From contig NZ_JAGWCB010000010.1 in assembly GCF_020387415.1 (NCBI RefSeq), positions 310,001-374,000 of the forward strand: a stretch of DNA of 64,000 nucleotides, given 5' to 3'. Shown piece by piece: positions 26,001 to 35,795 of the stretch. A program made the translations under genes and the position numbers. Under the pieces are notes generated by a model. It was not told the DNA's origin, searched no databases, and was given only the letters and a program-made list of their open reading frames with translations. Source of the stretch: Ideonella benzenivorans (GTDB taxonomy: Bacteria; Pseudomonadota; Gammaproteobacteria; Burkholderiales; Burkholderiaceae_C). Positions within the stretch are counted from its first letter, which is position 1. Every line of letters begins with the position of its first letter.

Positions 26001-26563
26001 TGCAGACGGCTGATGTTGGTGACGCCATAGGTGACCAGAGGAATCACCACCAAGGCGCAGACCAGGTAACCCCAGGCCGGCGGGATGTCGAAGGCCAGCT
26101 CCAGCGCATAGGCCATCACCGCCGCCTCCAGGGCGAAGAAGATGAAGGTGAAGCTGGCGTAGATCAGCGAGGTGATCGTCGAGCCCAGGTAGCCGAAGCC
26201 CGCGCCGCGGGTCAGCAGGTCCATGTCCACGCCATGGCGGGCCGCATAGACGCTGATCGGCCAGCCGGCCAGGAAGATGATCAGCCCGGTGGCCAGGATG
26301 GCCCAGAAGGCGTTGACGAAGCCGTAGCGCACCAGCAGCGTGGCGCCCACCGCCTCCAGCACCAGGAAGGACGCCGCGCCGAACGCCGTGTTGGCCACCC
26401 GCCAGTCGGACCATTTGCGGAAGGAACGCGGCGTGAAACGCAGCGCGTAGTCCTCCATGGTCTCGCTGACCACCCACAGGTTGTAGTCGCGCCGGATCTT
26501 GACCACCTGCTGGGACGCAGGGGGCGAGGACGGCGTGGCGGCGGGGGGCAGCGGGGCGTTCAT
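23060..26563 (-). CDS. NCS1-type permease fused to hybrid histidine kinase-receiver
   Basis: An 1167-residue fusion. Residues about 40-500 form a many-helix membrane domain resembling NCS1 cytosine/purine/allantoin permeases (RFTPRSFRKWSDWRVANTAF; ARHGVDMDLLTRGAGFGYLG). A Cys-rich segment (about 518-560: CVVCERDYETEDMARCP, FICSLCC, ARCADQC) could bind metal. Two more helices (about 600-622 and 645-668) precede a coiled linker, an H-box (SISHELRTPLNSILGYAQL, His near 717), ATPase motifs (LINLLGNAVKF, GTGLGLTISKM) and a receiver with Asp near 1003 (IFLDLAMPGIDGW). Transporter-fused kinases such as CbrA are known; here the neighbouring urt operon suggests a nitrogen compound as ligand (inference). 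Confidence 0.92.
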   Translation of the reverse strand: MNAPLPPAATPSSPPASQQVVKIRRDYNLWVVSETMEDYALRFTPRSFRKWSDWRVANTAFGAASFLVLEAVGATLLVRYGFVNAFWAILATGLIIFLAGWPISVYAARHGVDMDLLTRGAGFGYLGSTITSLIYASFTFIFFALEAAVMAYALELAFDIPPAWGYLVCALVVIPLVTYGVTNISRLQVWTQPLWLAMLVLPYLYVFHENPGLIDGLAHYPGEGGQFGQFNLQAFGAAMTVGVALITQMGEQVDYLRFMPECRPGHRLRWWTAVLVGGPGWVLPGVLKMLGGALLAYLAIGHMVPVERAVDPSQMYLAAYEFVFPHYGVAVAATALFVVVSQLKINVTNAYAGSLAWSNFFSRVTHSHPGRVVWMVFNTLIALMLMELDVFQALGGVLGLFSNIAISWIMAVVADLVINKPLGWSPPGIEFRRAYLHDVNPVGVGAMALASTLSIAAHLGAFGPTAQAFSALIALVTALVASPLIAWATQGRYYLARQPEPVPAAAPGLADGGGSYRRLQRCVVCERDYETEDMARCPAYGGFICSLCCTLEARCADQCKPQPRLVDRIWAGWKQLLQRLLPPRLAPQVDTGLGQYLLLMGCIVPALAALFGLLYHQEVKVLTERGAQFVPMLEPSLRAGFIKAYAALLLVAGVVAWWVVLAHKSRQVAQEETQRQTEALMREIDSHRQTDLALQAAKRAAEAANQAKTRYITSISHELRTPLNSILGYAQLLEEDAAMPAHRRHAVSVIRRGGDHLLGLIEGTLDLARIEGGKLTLDRKPMRFRDCMTEIAGLFELQAAAKGIGFRAELAVDLPEVVRADERRLRQILINLLGNAVKFTSHGEVVFCVHYAREMARIEIIDSGPGMQPAELERVFEPFARGSSASTAAAGGTGLGLTISKMLTDLMGGEMTVRSTPGQGSTFGLRLFLPALPADTPSASGAPVSARSGYAGPRRTILVVDNEEADRTLLVDLLQPLGFVIEQAASGEECLQRLATLRPDAIFLDLAMPGIDGWETLRRIRAQGLSQAEVAIISANAFDKGLDNDLGLPASDFLVKPVRLVELLDWLGSHLGLSWLPADGVASQSRPPAAAGGRAIGPLPSVGQLEALREVVALGYPRGITRQLEAMAAAHPEAAAFTDRARTLTRQFQLDALLDWLNRVLDEPRPD

Positions 26564-26608
26564 CTCAGGGCCGGATCATCCCACGCCCCTCACAAGAAGC
26601 GTGCCCGC

Positions 26609-27613
26609 TCAGGCCCAGGGCGGGGTGTCGTCGGCCGGGGCGGTGGCAGGGGCCGGTGCAGGGGCGGCCGCCGGGGCGGGCGTTGCCGGCGCCAGATCGG
26701 CCGGCAGCTCGCCCGGCTGCAGTTCGCCGTCCAGGGCCTCCACCAGATCCGGGATCAGCTGGCACAGCTCGCCGGTGGCGATCGCCACATCGGTGTCGAA
26801 GGCCTCTTCAGGCCGGTCAGCCGAGCCTTGGCGCCCCTCGAACACCACATCCTCGAAGGCCAGTTTGCGGATCACACCCTGTTCGGTCAGTGTGAAGCCG
26901 ACCCGGCCGGCCCAGGTCAGCGCCAACCGGGTCGGCGCCTTGCCCTGGGCGATGTGCTCGCGCACCTCGTCGATGTCCAGCGCATGGCGGGCATAGCGCA
27001 CCACCGACTTCATCTCGTCCTGCGACTTCAGCTCGCACTCGCGGTCGATGCTGAAACCCGCCGGCGCTTCGCCCTGGGTCAGCCAGGCGGCCATCGCCAC
27101 CGCGGGCGAGAGCCGGGTCTGCAGGGGCCGCAGGGCGAAATGCTCCCAGGCCTTGACCAGCGGCGTGACCACGGCCTCGGCCCGCTTGGTGCTGCCGGCA
27201 TCCACCATCATCAGACGGCGTTGCGGGTCGATCCAGGCCTGCAGATGGCCCTGCTTGGTGAAGGCCATCGGCAGCAGCTCGTGCATGGCCTGTTCCTTCA
27301 GCTCCTTGCTCTGCTTCTTGCCCGGCTTGCGGCCGGTGGTCTGCTCGATCTGGGCCGCGATCTCGTCGGTGCGGCGCTTGATCACCGAGGACGGCAGCAT
27401 CTTCTGCTCGATCTTCAGCTTGACCAGCCACTGGCCGCCGACCGATTCGATGAAGGGCGCATGCTCGATGCCGCGGGGCGGCACCCAGCCCAGCGACAGC
27501 GGCTGCGAAGGTGCGCAGGGCACGAAGGGCTCCTTGGCCAGGGCCTGCTCGGCCGCGACCAGATCCGGCACCCACTCGGGGCCGATGCGGTAGACGATGA
27601 GGTTCTTGAACAC
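26609..27613 (-). CDS. rdgC: Recombination-associated protein RdgC
   Basis: A 334-residue protein with the RdgC start (V/M)FKNLIVYRIG and conserved blocks VPPRGIEHAPF, LKIEQKMLPSSVIKRRTDEI, GSTKRAEAVVTPL and FSIDRECELKS. RdgC forms a DNA-binding ring that limits RecA filament formation. The start codon is GTG at 27613. A Pro/Ala-rich C-terminal tail of about 30 residues extends beyond the usual fold. It lies downstream of secA, separated by a terminator. Confidence 0.95.
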   Translation of the reverse strand: MFKNLIVYRIGPEWVPDLVAAEQALAKEPFVPCAPSQPLSLGWVPPRGIEHAPFIESVGGQWLVKLKIEQKMLPSSVIKRRTDEIAAQIEQTTGRKPGKKQSKELKEQAMHELLPMAFTKQGHLQAWIDPQRRLMMVDAGSTKRAEAVVTPLVKAWEHFALRPLQTRLSPAVAMAAWLTQGEAPAGFSIDRECELKSQDEMKSVVRYARHALDIDEVREHIAQGKAPTRLALTWAGRVGFTLTEQGVIRKLAFEDVVFEGRQGSADRPEEAFDTDVAIATGELCQLIPDLVEALDGELQPGELPADLAPATPAPAAAPAPAPATAPADDTPPWA

Positions 27614-27628
27614 GTCGCTCTATCCCTG

Positions 27629-27664
27629 AAAGAAGAACCCCGCCGGGCCTGGGGCGCGGCGGGG
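27629..27664 (-). terminator. Terminator after secA
   Basis: On the minus strand CCCCGCCG pairs with CGGCGGGG (27638-27645 with 27657-27664) and is followed by TTCTTCTTT. It lies between the secA stop and the rdgC start. Confidence 0.65.
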
Positions 27665-27698
27665 CCGGTGGAACGGAAACGGCCCGGGGGCCAGCCGG

Positions 27699-30449
<2,751 letters not shown>

Positions 30450-30528
30450 GCGGCGTCCAAAGGACTGAACAAACGACTGAGTTTAGCACCGGGGGTTGAC
30501 GGGCCCGGGACCATGAATGGGGTGCCGC

Positions 30529-30534
30529 TACACT
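30529..30534 (+). promoter_or_regulatory. Possible -10 box (TACACT) before the DUF721 gene
   Basis: TACACT ends 6 bases before ATG 30541, the same geometry as the TATAAA at 2762. No good -35 at 16-18 bases; TTGACG at 30496 is too far. If used, the message would be leaderless. Confidence 0.3.
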
Positions 30535-30540
30535 GGGGCC

Positions 30541-30861
30541 ATGAACGCTCCGCGGGCGCAGCAGCCCTATACACGCCCCCTCGCCGAAACCCTGGGCACC
30601 AACGCCACACTGGGGCGGCTGATGGAGCGTCTGCACGAGTCGGAACAGCGCCTGCAGGCCGTGCGGCAGGTGCTGCCACCGGCGATGCGGGCGCATGTGC
30701 GCAGCGGGGTGCTGGATGAAGAGGGTTGGAACCTGCTGGTGCCCAACAACGCAGTGGCCGCGAAGTTGCGCCAATGCCTGCCGCTGATCGACCAGGTGCT
30801 GGTCGAAGCAGGCTGGCCCCGCGTGACGCTGCGGGTCAAGGTGCAGCCCGTGCAGGCCTGA
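30541..30861 (+). CDS. DUF721 (DciA-like) protein
   Basis: A 106-residue basic protein with the DUF721 pattern: LRQCLPLIDQVLVEAGWPRV near the C-terminus and a helical N-terminal half. DUF721 proteins of this type are related to the DnaB-helicase operator DciA and commonly lie next to secA in betaproteobacteria, as here (divergent, 91-base gap). ATG 30541 (MNAPRAQQPY) is preferred over an in-frame ATG at 30517. Confidence 0.85.
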   Translation: MNAPRAQQPYTRPLAETLGTNATLGRLMERLHESEQRLQAVRQVLPPAMRAHVRSGVLDEEGWNLLVPNNAVAAKLRQCLPLIDQVLVEAGWPRVTLRVKVQPVQA

Positions 30862-30869
30862 GAAGGCTT

Positions 30870-30945
30870 TGGTGCCGGCTGTCCGAATCGAACGGACGAC
30901 CTACGGTTTACAAGACCGTTGCTCTACCAACTGAGCTAAGCCGGC
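30870..30945 (-). tRNA. tRNA-Thr (anticodon UGU)
   Basis: The minus strand folds into a standard 76-base cloverleaf including an encoded CCA end. Acceptor arm GCCGGCT pairs with AGCCGGC, the D-arm is TAGCTCAGTTGGTAGAGCA, and the anticodon loop CTTGTAA carries TGT (complement of 30910-30912). The T-arm is GTCCG-TTCGATT-CGGAC. It sits alone between the DUF721 gene and sspB. Confidence 0.97.
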
Positions 30946-30958
30946 GGGTGCGGTCGGC

Positions 30959-30964
30959 ATTCTA
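30959..30964 (-). promoter_or_regulatory. -10 box for tRNA-Thr
   Basis: TAGAAT on the minus strand, 13 bases upstream of the mature tRNA 5' end. The -35 region is poor. Confidence 0.4.
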
Positions 30965-31002
30965 GTGGCACGCCGGGACAGGTCCCGCGGCGCCAGCGGC
31001 CT

Positions 31003-31542
31003 TTATTTGACGCGCTTGAGCGCCGGCCGGGGCGACGGCGCGCTGGGCGGCGGCTCGTCATCCCCGTTGGGCGCCGGCACCTCGGCACCGGCGGACGGCT
31101 CAGGCTCGACGGCCGCCAGGCGCAGGCCGGTCGGCCGCTCGGCGGCCCGGTCCGTCACCGGCTCGGCAGCGGCCTCGGACTCGCCATCCGCAGGCGCCAC
31201 CGGCATCGGGAAGGCCATGCCCTGCCCGTTTTCACGGGCATAAATGGCCACCACATGGTCGACGGGGACGACGATCTCCCGGGCCACGCCACCGAACCGG
31301 GCCTTGAACTCGACAAAGTCATTGCCGAGCTTGAGCCCGCTGGTCGCCTCGAAGCCCACGTTGAGCACGATCTCGTTGTTCTTCACGTACTCCATCGGCA
31401 CCTGGACGCTGCGATCGACGTACACCGCCAGATACGGCGTGAAGCCGTTGTCGGTGCACCAGTCATGCAGCGCCCGGACCAGGTACGGACGGGTCGAACT
31501 GCCTTGGGAATCGGCAGGCGGCGAAGGGGGAACGTTGCTCAT
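31003..31542 (-). CDS. sspB: ClpXP specificity-enhancing factor SspB
   Basis: A 179-residue protein. The N-terminal domain (about 18-115) has the SspB pattern RPYLVRALHDWCTDNGFTPY, VPMEYVKNNEIVLNVGFEAT and FGGVAREIVVPVDHVVAIYA, which binds ssrA-tagged proteins. The tail is disordered, Pro/Ala/Glu-rich, and ends PALKRVK, the likely ClpX-docking peptide. It lies 18 bases downstream of sspA, the standard pairing. Confidence 0.94.
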   Translation of the reverse strand: MSNVPPSPPADSQGSSTRPYLVRALHDWCTDNGFTPYLAVYVDRSVQVPMEYVKNNEIVLNVGFEATSGLKLGNDFVEFKARFGGVAREIVVPVDHVVAIYARENGQGMAFPMPVAPADGESEAAAEPVTDRAAERPTGLRLAAVEPEPSAGAEVPAPNGDDEPPPSAPSPRPALKRVK

Positions 31543-31560
31543 CAGTGGGCCCGTGGCGAC

Positions 31561-32172
31561 TTACTTGCGCATGACCTTTTCGGACGGGGTCAGCGCCTCG
31601 ATGTAGGCCGGGCGCGAGAAGATGCGCTCGGCGTACTTCAGCAGCGGCGCCGCATTCTTCGACAGGTCGATGCCGTAGTAGTCCAGGCGCCACAGCAGCG
31701 GCGCGATGGCGACGTCCAGCATCGAGAAGTCATCGCCCAGCATGTACTTGTTCTTCAGGAAGATCGGGGCCAGTTGGGTCAGGCGGTCGCGGATCTGGGC
31801 GCGGGCCTTCTCCATCTGCTTGTCCGTGGCCTTGATGCCGCGGCCTTCCAGGATGTTCACGTTCGCGAAGAGTTCCTTCTCGAAGTTGAACAGGAACAGG
31901 CGCACACGGGCACGGGCGACCGGATCCCCGGGCATCAGCTGCGGATGCGGGAAACGCTCGTCAATGTACTCGTTGATGATGTGCGACTCGTACAGGATGA
32001 GGTCGCGCTCCACGAGGATGGGCACCTCGTTGTAAGGATTCATCAGCGCGATGTCTTCAGGCTTGGCAAACAGATCGACATCGCGAATCTCGAAATCCAT
32101 GCCCTTCTCGAACAGCACAAAGCGGCAGCGGTGCGAGTAGGGGCAGGTGGTTCCGGAATACAGCACCATCAT
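31561..32172 (-). CDS. sspA: Stringent starvation protein A (glutathione S-transferase fold)
   Basis: A 203-residue GST-fold protein: thioredoxin-like N-terminal domain (MMVLYSGTTCPYSHRCRFVL) and an all-helical C-terminal domain (FSMLDVAIAPLLWRLDYYGI). SspA proteins bind RNA polymerase and modulate starvation responses rather than act as transferases. ATG 32172 is chosen because the region just upstream holds the petC terminator (32224-32255), so longer in-frame starts are excluded. Second Met at 32169 is also possible. Confidence 0.93.
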   Translation of the reverse strand: MMVLYSGTTCPYSHRCRFVLFEKGMDFEIRDVDLFAKPEDIALMNPYNEVPILVERDLILYESHIINEYIDERFPHPQLMPGDPVARARVRLFLFNFEKELFANVNILEGRGIKATDKQMEKARAQIRDRLTQLAPIFLKNKYMLGDDFSMLDVAIAPLLWRLDYYGIDLSKNAAPLLKYAERIFSRPAYIEALTPSEKVMRK

Positions 32173-32223
32173 GGTGGTGGGCTCCCTCAACAGCAAAACA
32201 GAATCGACAGACGCCGAAAACGG

Positions 32224-32255
32224 AAAAACGCAGCGTGCCTGACGACACGCTGCGT
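32224..32255 (-). terminator. Terminator after petABC
   Basis: A perfect 10-bp stem (ACGCAGCGTG / CACGCTGCGT, loop of 8) followed on the minus strand by TTTTT, 31 bases after the petC stop. It separates the bc1 operon from sspA. Confidence 0.85.
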
Positions 32256-32286
32256 GCGAGACCAAGCCTCGCGGCTGATCTGGATT

Positions 32287-33039
32287 TTACTTGACGTCCT
32301 TCCAGTAGGCCGAGTTCAGGCGCCAAGCCAGGAACATCAGCACGGCCAGGAAGCCCAGAACCCAGATGCCCAGCTGCTTGCGCTGGAGCTGAGCGGGCTC
32401 GCCCATCCACTGCAGATAGGCCACCAGATCGGCGACAGCGTCGTCATATTCCTGGGCGCTCATCGTGCCAGGCGTGGCCGGCGCCACCAGCGTCACATGC
32501 TGAACGCCGTTCTCACCCTGTGCGATGTGGGCCGTCTGCTCGCCCTGCAGTTCCCACAGCACATGGGGCATGCCCACGCTGGGGAACACCACGTTGTTCC
32601 AGCCGGTCGGGCGGGTGTCATCGCGGTAGAAGCTGCGCAGATAGGTGTAGAGGTAATCCGCACCGCTGCCCTGGGCACCGGCCCGCGAACGGGCGATCAC
32701 GCTCAGGTCCGGCGGGTTGGCGCCGAACCAGGCCTTGGCGTCCTTCGGGTCGATGGCCACCTTCATCAGGTCGCCCACCTTCTCGCTGGCGAACATCAGA
32801 TTGCCCTTGATCTGCGCATCCGTCAGCCCGATGTCGTGCAGCCGGTTGTAGCGCATGAACGAGGCACCGTGGCAGTTCAGGCAGTAGTTGACGAACAGCT
32901 TGGCACCGTGCTGCAGCGCCGCGACGTCCTTCACCTTCTCGGCCGGGAACTTGTCCCAGGCCGGCCCGCCCGTGTTGGCCGAAGCGCCACCGACCAGACA
33001 AAGCGCCGCAAAGCAGCTGGCAATGAGTTTCTTCATCAT
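32287..33039 (-). CDS. petC: Cytochrome c1 of the bc1 complex
   Basis: A 250-residue protein: signal peptide (MMKKLIASCFAALCLVGGAS), one heme c site CLNCH near residue 53 with SFMRYNRLHDIG, and a C-terminal helix anchor (LGIWVLGFLAVLMFLAWRL). It passes electrons from the Rieske protein to soluble cytochrome c. It follows petB by 21 bases and ends the operon before a strong terminator. Confidence 0.97.
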   Translation of the reverse strand: MMKKLIASCFAALCLVGGASANTGGPAWDKFPAEKVKDVAALQHGAKLFVNYCLNCHGASFMRYNRLHDIGLTDAQIKGNLMFASEKVGDLMKVAIDPKDAKAWFGANPPDLSVIARSRAGAQGSGADYLYTYLRSFYRDDTRPTGWNNVVFPSVGMPHVLWELQGEQTAHIAQGENGVQHVTLVAPATPGTMSAQEYDDAVADLVAYLQWMGEPAQLQRKQLGIWVLGFLAVLMFLAWRLNSAYWKDVK

Positions 33040-33060
33040 GTTGTTGCTCCTGCCGTCGGT

Positions 33061-34482
33061 TCAGTGCGGGTGAAAGTTCACGCGATCGGGCACCGGCTTG
33101 AAGGGGCCGATCTGGCTCCACCACGGCATCAGCAGGAAGAAGCCGAAATAGAACAGGGTGCCGACCTGGGCGATCAGGGTGCCGGTGTCGGAGGGCGGCT
33201 GGATGCCCAGGTAGCCCAGCACCACGAAGAACACCACGAACACGCCGTACAGCGCCTTGTGCCAGCTCGGACGGTAGCGGATCGACTTGACCAGGCTGTG
33301 GTCCAGCCAGGGCAGGAAGAACAGGATGATCACGGCACCGCCCATCACCACCACGCCCCAGAACTTGGCGTCGAAGGTCTTGAGCAGGAAGATCGCCACC
33401 AGGGCCGCCACGATCACACCCACCTTGGCCACGCCGGAGAAACGCCCCTTCAGCAGGGCCGCCACCGCCGCCAGCCCGATCACGCCACACAGCACATTGA
33501 CCATCACGTCGGTCGTGGCGCGCAGCATCGAGTAGAACGGCGTGAAATACCAGACCGGTGCGATGTGCAGCGGGGTCTTCAGCGGGTCGGCCGGGATGAA
33601 GTTGTTGTACTCCAGGAAATAGCCACCCAGTTCCGGGCCGAAGAAGATGATGGCGCAGAAGACCATCAGGAAGCCCGACACGCCCAGGATGTCATGCACC
33701 GTGTAATACGGGTGGAAGGGGATGCCGTCCAGCGGGCGGCCTTGCGCGTCCTTCTTGGCCTTGATCTCGATGCCGTCCGGGTTGTTCGAACCCACTTCGT
33801 GCAGCGCGATGATGTGCGCGACCACCAAGCCGAGCAGCACCAGCGGCACCGCGATGACGTGGAAGCTGAAGAAGCGGTTCAGGGTCGCATCGCCCACCAC
33901 GTAGTCGCCACGGATCAGCAGCGACAGGTCCGGGCCGACGAAGGGGATGGCCGAGAACAGGTTCACGATCACCTGGGCGCCCCAGAAGGACATCTGCCCC
34001 CAGGGCAGCAGATAGCCCATGAAGGCCTCGGCCATCAGGGCCAGGAAGATCGCGCAGCCGAAGATCCAGACCAGTTCGCGCGGCTTGCGGTAGGACCCGT
34101 ACAGCAGGCCCCGGAACATGTGCAGGTACACCACCACGAAGAACGAGGAGGCGCCGGTCGAGTGCATGTAGCGGATCAACCAGCCCCAGGGCACATCGCG
34201 CATGATGTACTCGACCGAGGCGAAGGCCACCGGCACGCCCGCCGCATTCAGCGAGGCGTCGGGCTTGTAGTGCATCACCAGGAAGATGCCGGTGACGATC
34301 TGGATCACCAGCACCAGCAGGGCCAGCGAGCCGAAGAAATACCAGAAGTTGAAGTTCTTGGGGGCGTAGTACTCGGACAGGTGCTCCTTGTACATCTTGG
34401 TGGCCGGGAAGCGGTTGTCCACCCAGGTCATCAGCTTCACGCCCAGCGGCGCGTCCGCCGGCGCGACTTTGAATTCAGCCAT
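33061..34482 (-). CDS. petB: Cytochrome b of the bc1 complex
   Basis: A 473-residue membrane protein with the two heme-b His pairs in the four-helix core (WGWLIRYMHSTGASSFFVVV; RFFSFHVIAVPLVLLGLVVA). The Qo-site motif reads APVWYFTPFYSMLR (about 305-318): Val replaces the Glu of the common PEWY motif. The C-terminal extension (about 400-473) carries additional helices. It oxidises quinol with the Rieske protein PetA, whose gene ends 33 bases upstream. Confidence 0.97.
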   Translation of the reverse strand: MAEFKVAPADAPLGVKLMTWVDNRFPATKMYKEHLSEYYAPKNFNFWYFFGSLALLVLVIQIVTGIFLVMHYKPDASLNAAGVPVAFASVEYIMRDVPWGWLIRYMHSTGASSFFVVVYLHMFRGLLYGSYRKPRELVWIFGCAIFLALMAEAFMGYLLPWGQMSFWGAQVIVNLFSAIPFVGPDLSLLIRGDYVVGDATLNRFFSFHVIAVPLVLLGLVVAHIIALHEVGSNNPDGIEIKAKKDAQGRPLDGIPFHPYYTVHDILGVSGFLMVFCAIIFFGPELGGYFLEYNNFIPADPLKTPLHIAPVWYFTPFYSMLRATTDVMVNVLCGVIGLAAVAALLKGRFSGVAKVGVIVAALVAIFLLKTFDAKFWGVVVMGGAVIILFFLPWLDHSLVKSIRYRPSWHKALYGVFVVFFVVLGYLGIQPPSDTGTLIAQVGTLFYFGFFLLMPWWSQIGPFKPVPDRVNFHPH

Positions 34483-34515
34483 GGTTGCCTTTCGTCTTGT
34501 CGTTGGGGCGCCAGA

Positions 34516-35112
34516 TCAGGCCTTCTTGTCCTCGCCGATCAACAGCTTGGTGTCGGCCAGGTACATGTGGGGAGGCACTTCCAGGTTGTCCGGAGCGGGC
34601 TTGTTCTTGAAGACGCGGGCAGCCATGTCGAAGGTGGAGCCGTGGCACGGGCACAGGAAGCCACCCGGCCAGTCGTCCGGCAGCGACGGTTGCGCCCCCG
34701 CGGCGAACTTGTCGGACGGCGAACAGCCCAGGTGGGTGCACACGCCGATCACGACCAGGTATTCCTTCTTGATCGAGCGCCACTCGTTCTTCGCGTACTC
34801 GGGGATCGGGTAGGCCTTGCGTTCGGAATTCGGGTCGGCCAGTTCGCCGTCGTGCTTGCTCAGGGCCTCGACCTGGTCCGGCGTGCGACGGACGATCCAG
34901 ACCGGTTTGCCACGCCATTCGACGGTCATCTTCTCGCCCGGCTTGAGCGCACTGATGTCGACCTCGACCGCGGCACCCGCCGCCTTGGCGCGCTCCGAGG
35001 GCGCAAACGTGCTGACGAAGGGCACGGCCGTCGCCACGCCACCGACGGCGCCAGCGCAACTCGTGGCGATCAGCCAGGTGCGCTTGCCTTGGTCCACCGC
35101 GTTATCACTCAT
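34516..35112 (-). CDS. petA: Rieske iron-sulfur subunit of the bc1 complex
   Basis: A 198-residue protein. One N-terminal membrane anchor with a Tat-like QGKRTWLIATSCAGAVGG start, then the Rieske cluster motifs CTHLGC and CPCHGS (Cys/His pairs binding 2Fe-2S). First gene of petABC; the folded cluster domain is normally exported by Tat, whose genes lie 4 kb away. A good -35/-10 pair lies upstream. Confidence 0.97.
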   Translation of the reverse strand: MSDNAVDQGKRTWLIATSCAGAVGGVATAVPFVSTFAPSERAKAAGAAVEVDISALKPGEKMTVEWRGKPVWIVRRTPDQVEALSKHDGELADPNSERKAYPIPEYAKNEWRSIKKEYLVVIGVCTHLGCSPSDKFAAGAQPSLPDDWPGGFLCPCHGSTFDMAARVFKNKPAPDNLEVPPHMYLADTKLLIGEDKKA

Positions 35113-35179
35113 GGGGGTCCTTCTAGGAGCTTGGGAAAGACGGGCAGACTTCTCACTGTCTGCTCACGGGCAATCTGGC

Positions 35180-35207
35180 ATTTTAGCGAAGGGCGCAACA
35201 CATCCAA
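35180..35207 (-). promoter_or_regulatory. petA: Promoter for petABC
   Basis: On the minus strand TTGGAT (35202-35207) and TAAAAT (35180-35185) are 16 bases apart, about 67 bases upstream of petA. It lies in the 257-base gap shared with mscL. Confidence 0.5.
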
Positions 35208-35250
35208 TTCGACCTAGCGCAATCTGTCGCAACTTGCTCAAGGCCTGGAA

Positions 35251-35278
35251 TTGACACTGATTGCATCCCGGCAATACT
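35251..35278 (+). promoter_or_regulatory. mscL: Promoter for mscL
   Basis: TTGACA (35251-35256) and AATACT (35273-35278) with a 16-base spacer, giving a leader of about 85 bases before mscL. The -35 is a perfect consensus. Confidence 0.55.
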
Positions 35279-35369
35279 GCGGACCGAAGATCAGGTTTGA
35301 TAAGACCTCATCCGGCGGGCACCTCACCCCGAGCGGCCGCCCTCACCCACAACACAGCAAGGAGTTTCC

Positions 35370-35792
35370 ATGGGGTTCATGACCGAGTTCAAGGAGTTTG
35401 CCGTCAAGGGCAATGTCGTCGATCTGGCCGTCGGTGTCATCATCGGTGGGGCGTTCGGCAAAATCGTCGATTCGGTGGTCACCGACCTGATCATGCCCTT
35501 GGTTGGCCTGGCGCTCGGTGGGCTCGATTTCTCGAACCACTTCGTCCAGTTGTCGGGAACCCCGGCCGCCACCCTGGCCGAAGCCAAGAAGGCTGGGGCC
35601 GTCTTCGCCTACGGCAACTTCCTGACCGTGCTGCTCAACTTTGTCATCCTGGCCTTCATCATCTTCGTGATGGTCCGCCAGATCAACCGGCTGCGCAAAG
35701 CGAGTGAACCCGCCCCGGCACCGGCGTCGGAGCCCGTCACGCCGGAAGACGTGCTGCTGCTGCGCGAGATCCGGGATTCGCTCAAGCGCTGA
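35370..35792 (+). CDS. mscL: Large-conductance mechanosensitive channel MscL
   Basis: A 140-residue channel subunit of the inner membrane: [20 protein letters not shown] with the first helix, a periplasmic loop, the second helix ([20 protein letters not shown]) and a C-terminal amphipathic bundle ([13 protein letters not shown]). It opens under membrane tension to release solutes on osmotic downshock. AAGGAG precedes ATG 35370. It is divergent from petA and convergent with pdxA. Confidence 0.98.
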   Translation: MGFMTEFKEFAVKGNVVDLAVGVIIGGAFGKIVDSVVTDLIMPLVGLALGGLDFSNHFVQLSGTPAATLAEAKKAGAVFAYGNFLTVLLNFVILAFIIFVMVRQINRLRKASEPAPAPASEPVTPEDVLLLREIRDSLKR

Positions 35793-35795
35793 GGC

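Noticed and set aside
30496-30534. TTGACG with TACACT as a -35/-10 promoter for the DUF721 gene
   Set aside because: The spacer is 27 bases, too long for a normal promoter; only the -10 was kept at low confidence.
31255-35217. A 1320-codon open frame on the plus strand opposite sspA, petC, petB and petA
   Set aside because: It is antisense to four well-recognised genes, crosses a terminator and a promoter region, and its composition (His/Arg/Gln-rich) is typical of a GC-rich shadow frame.
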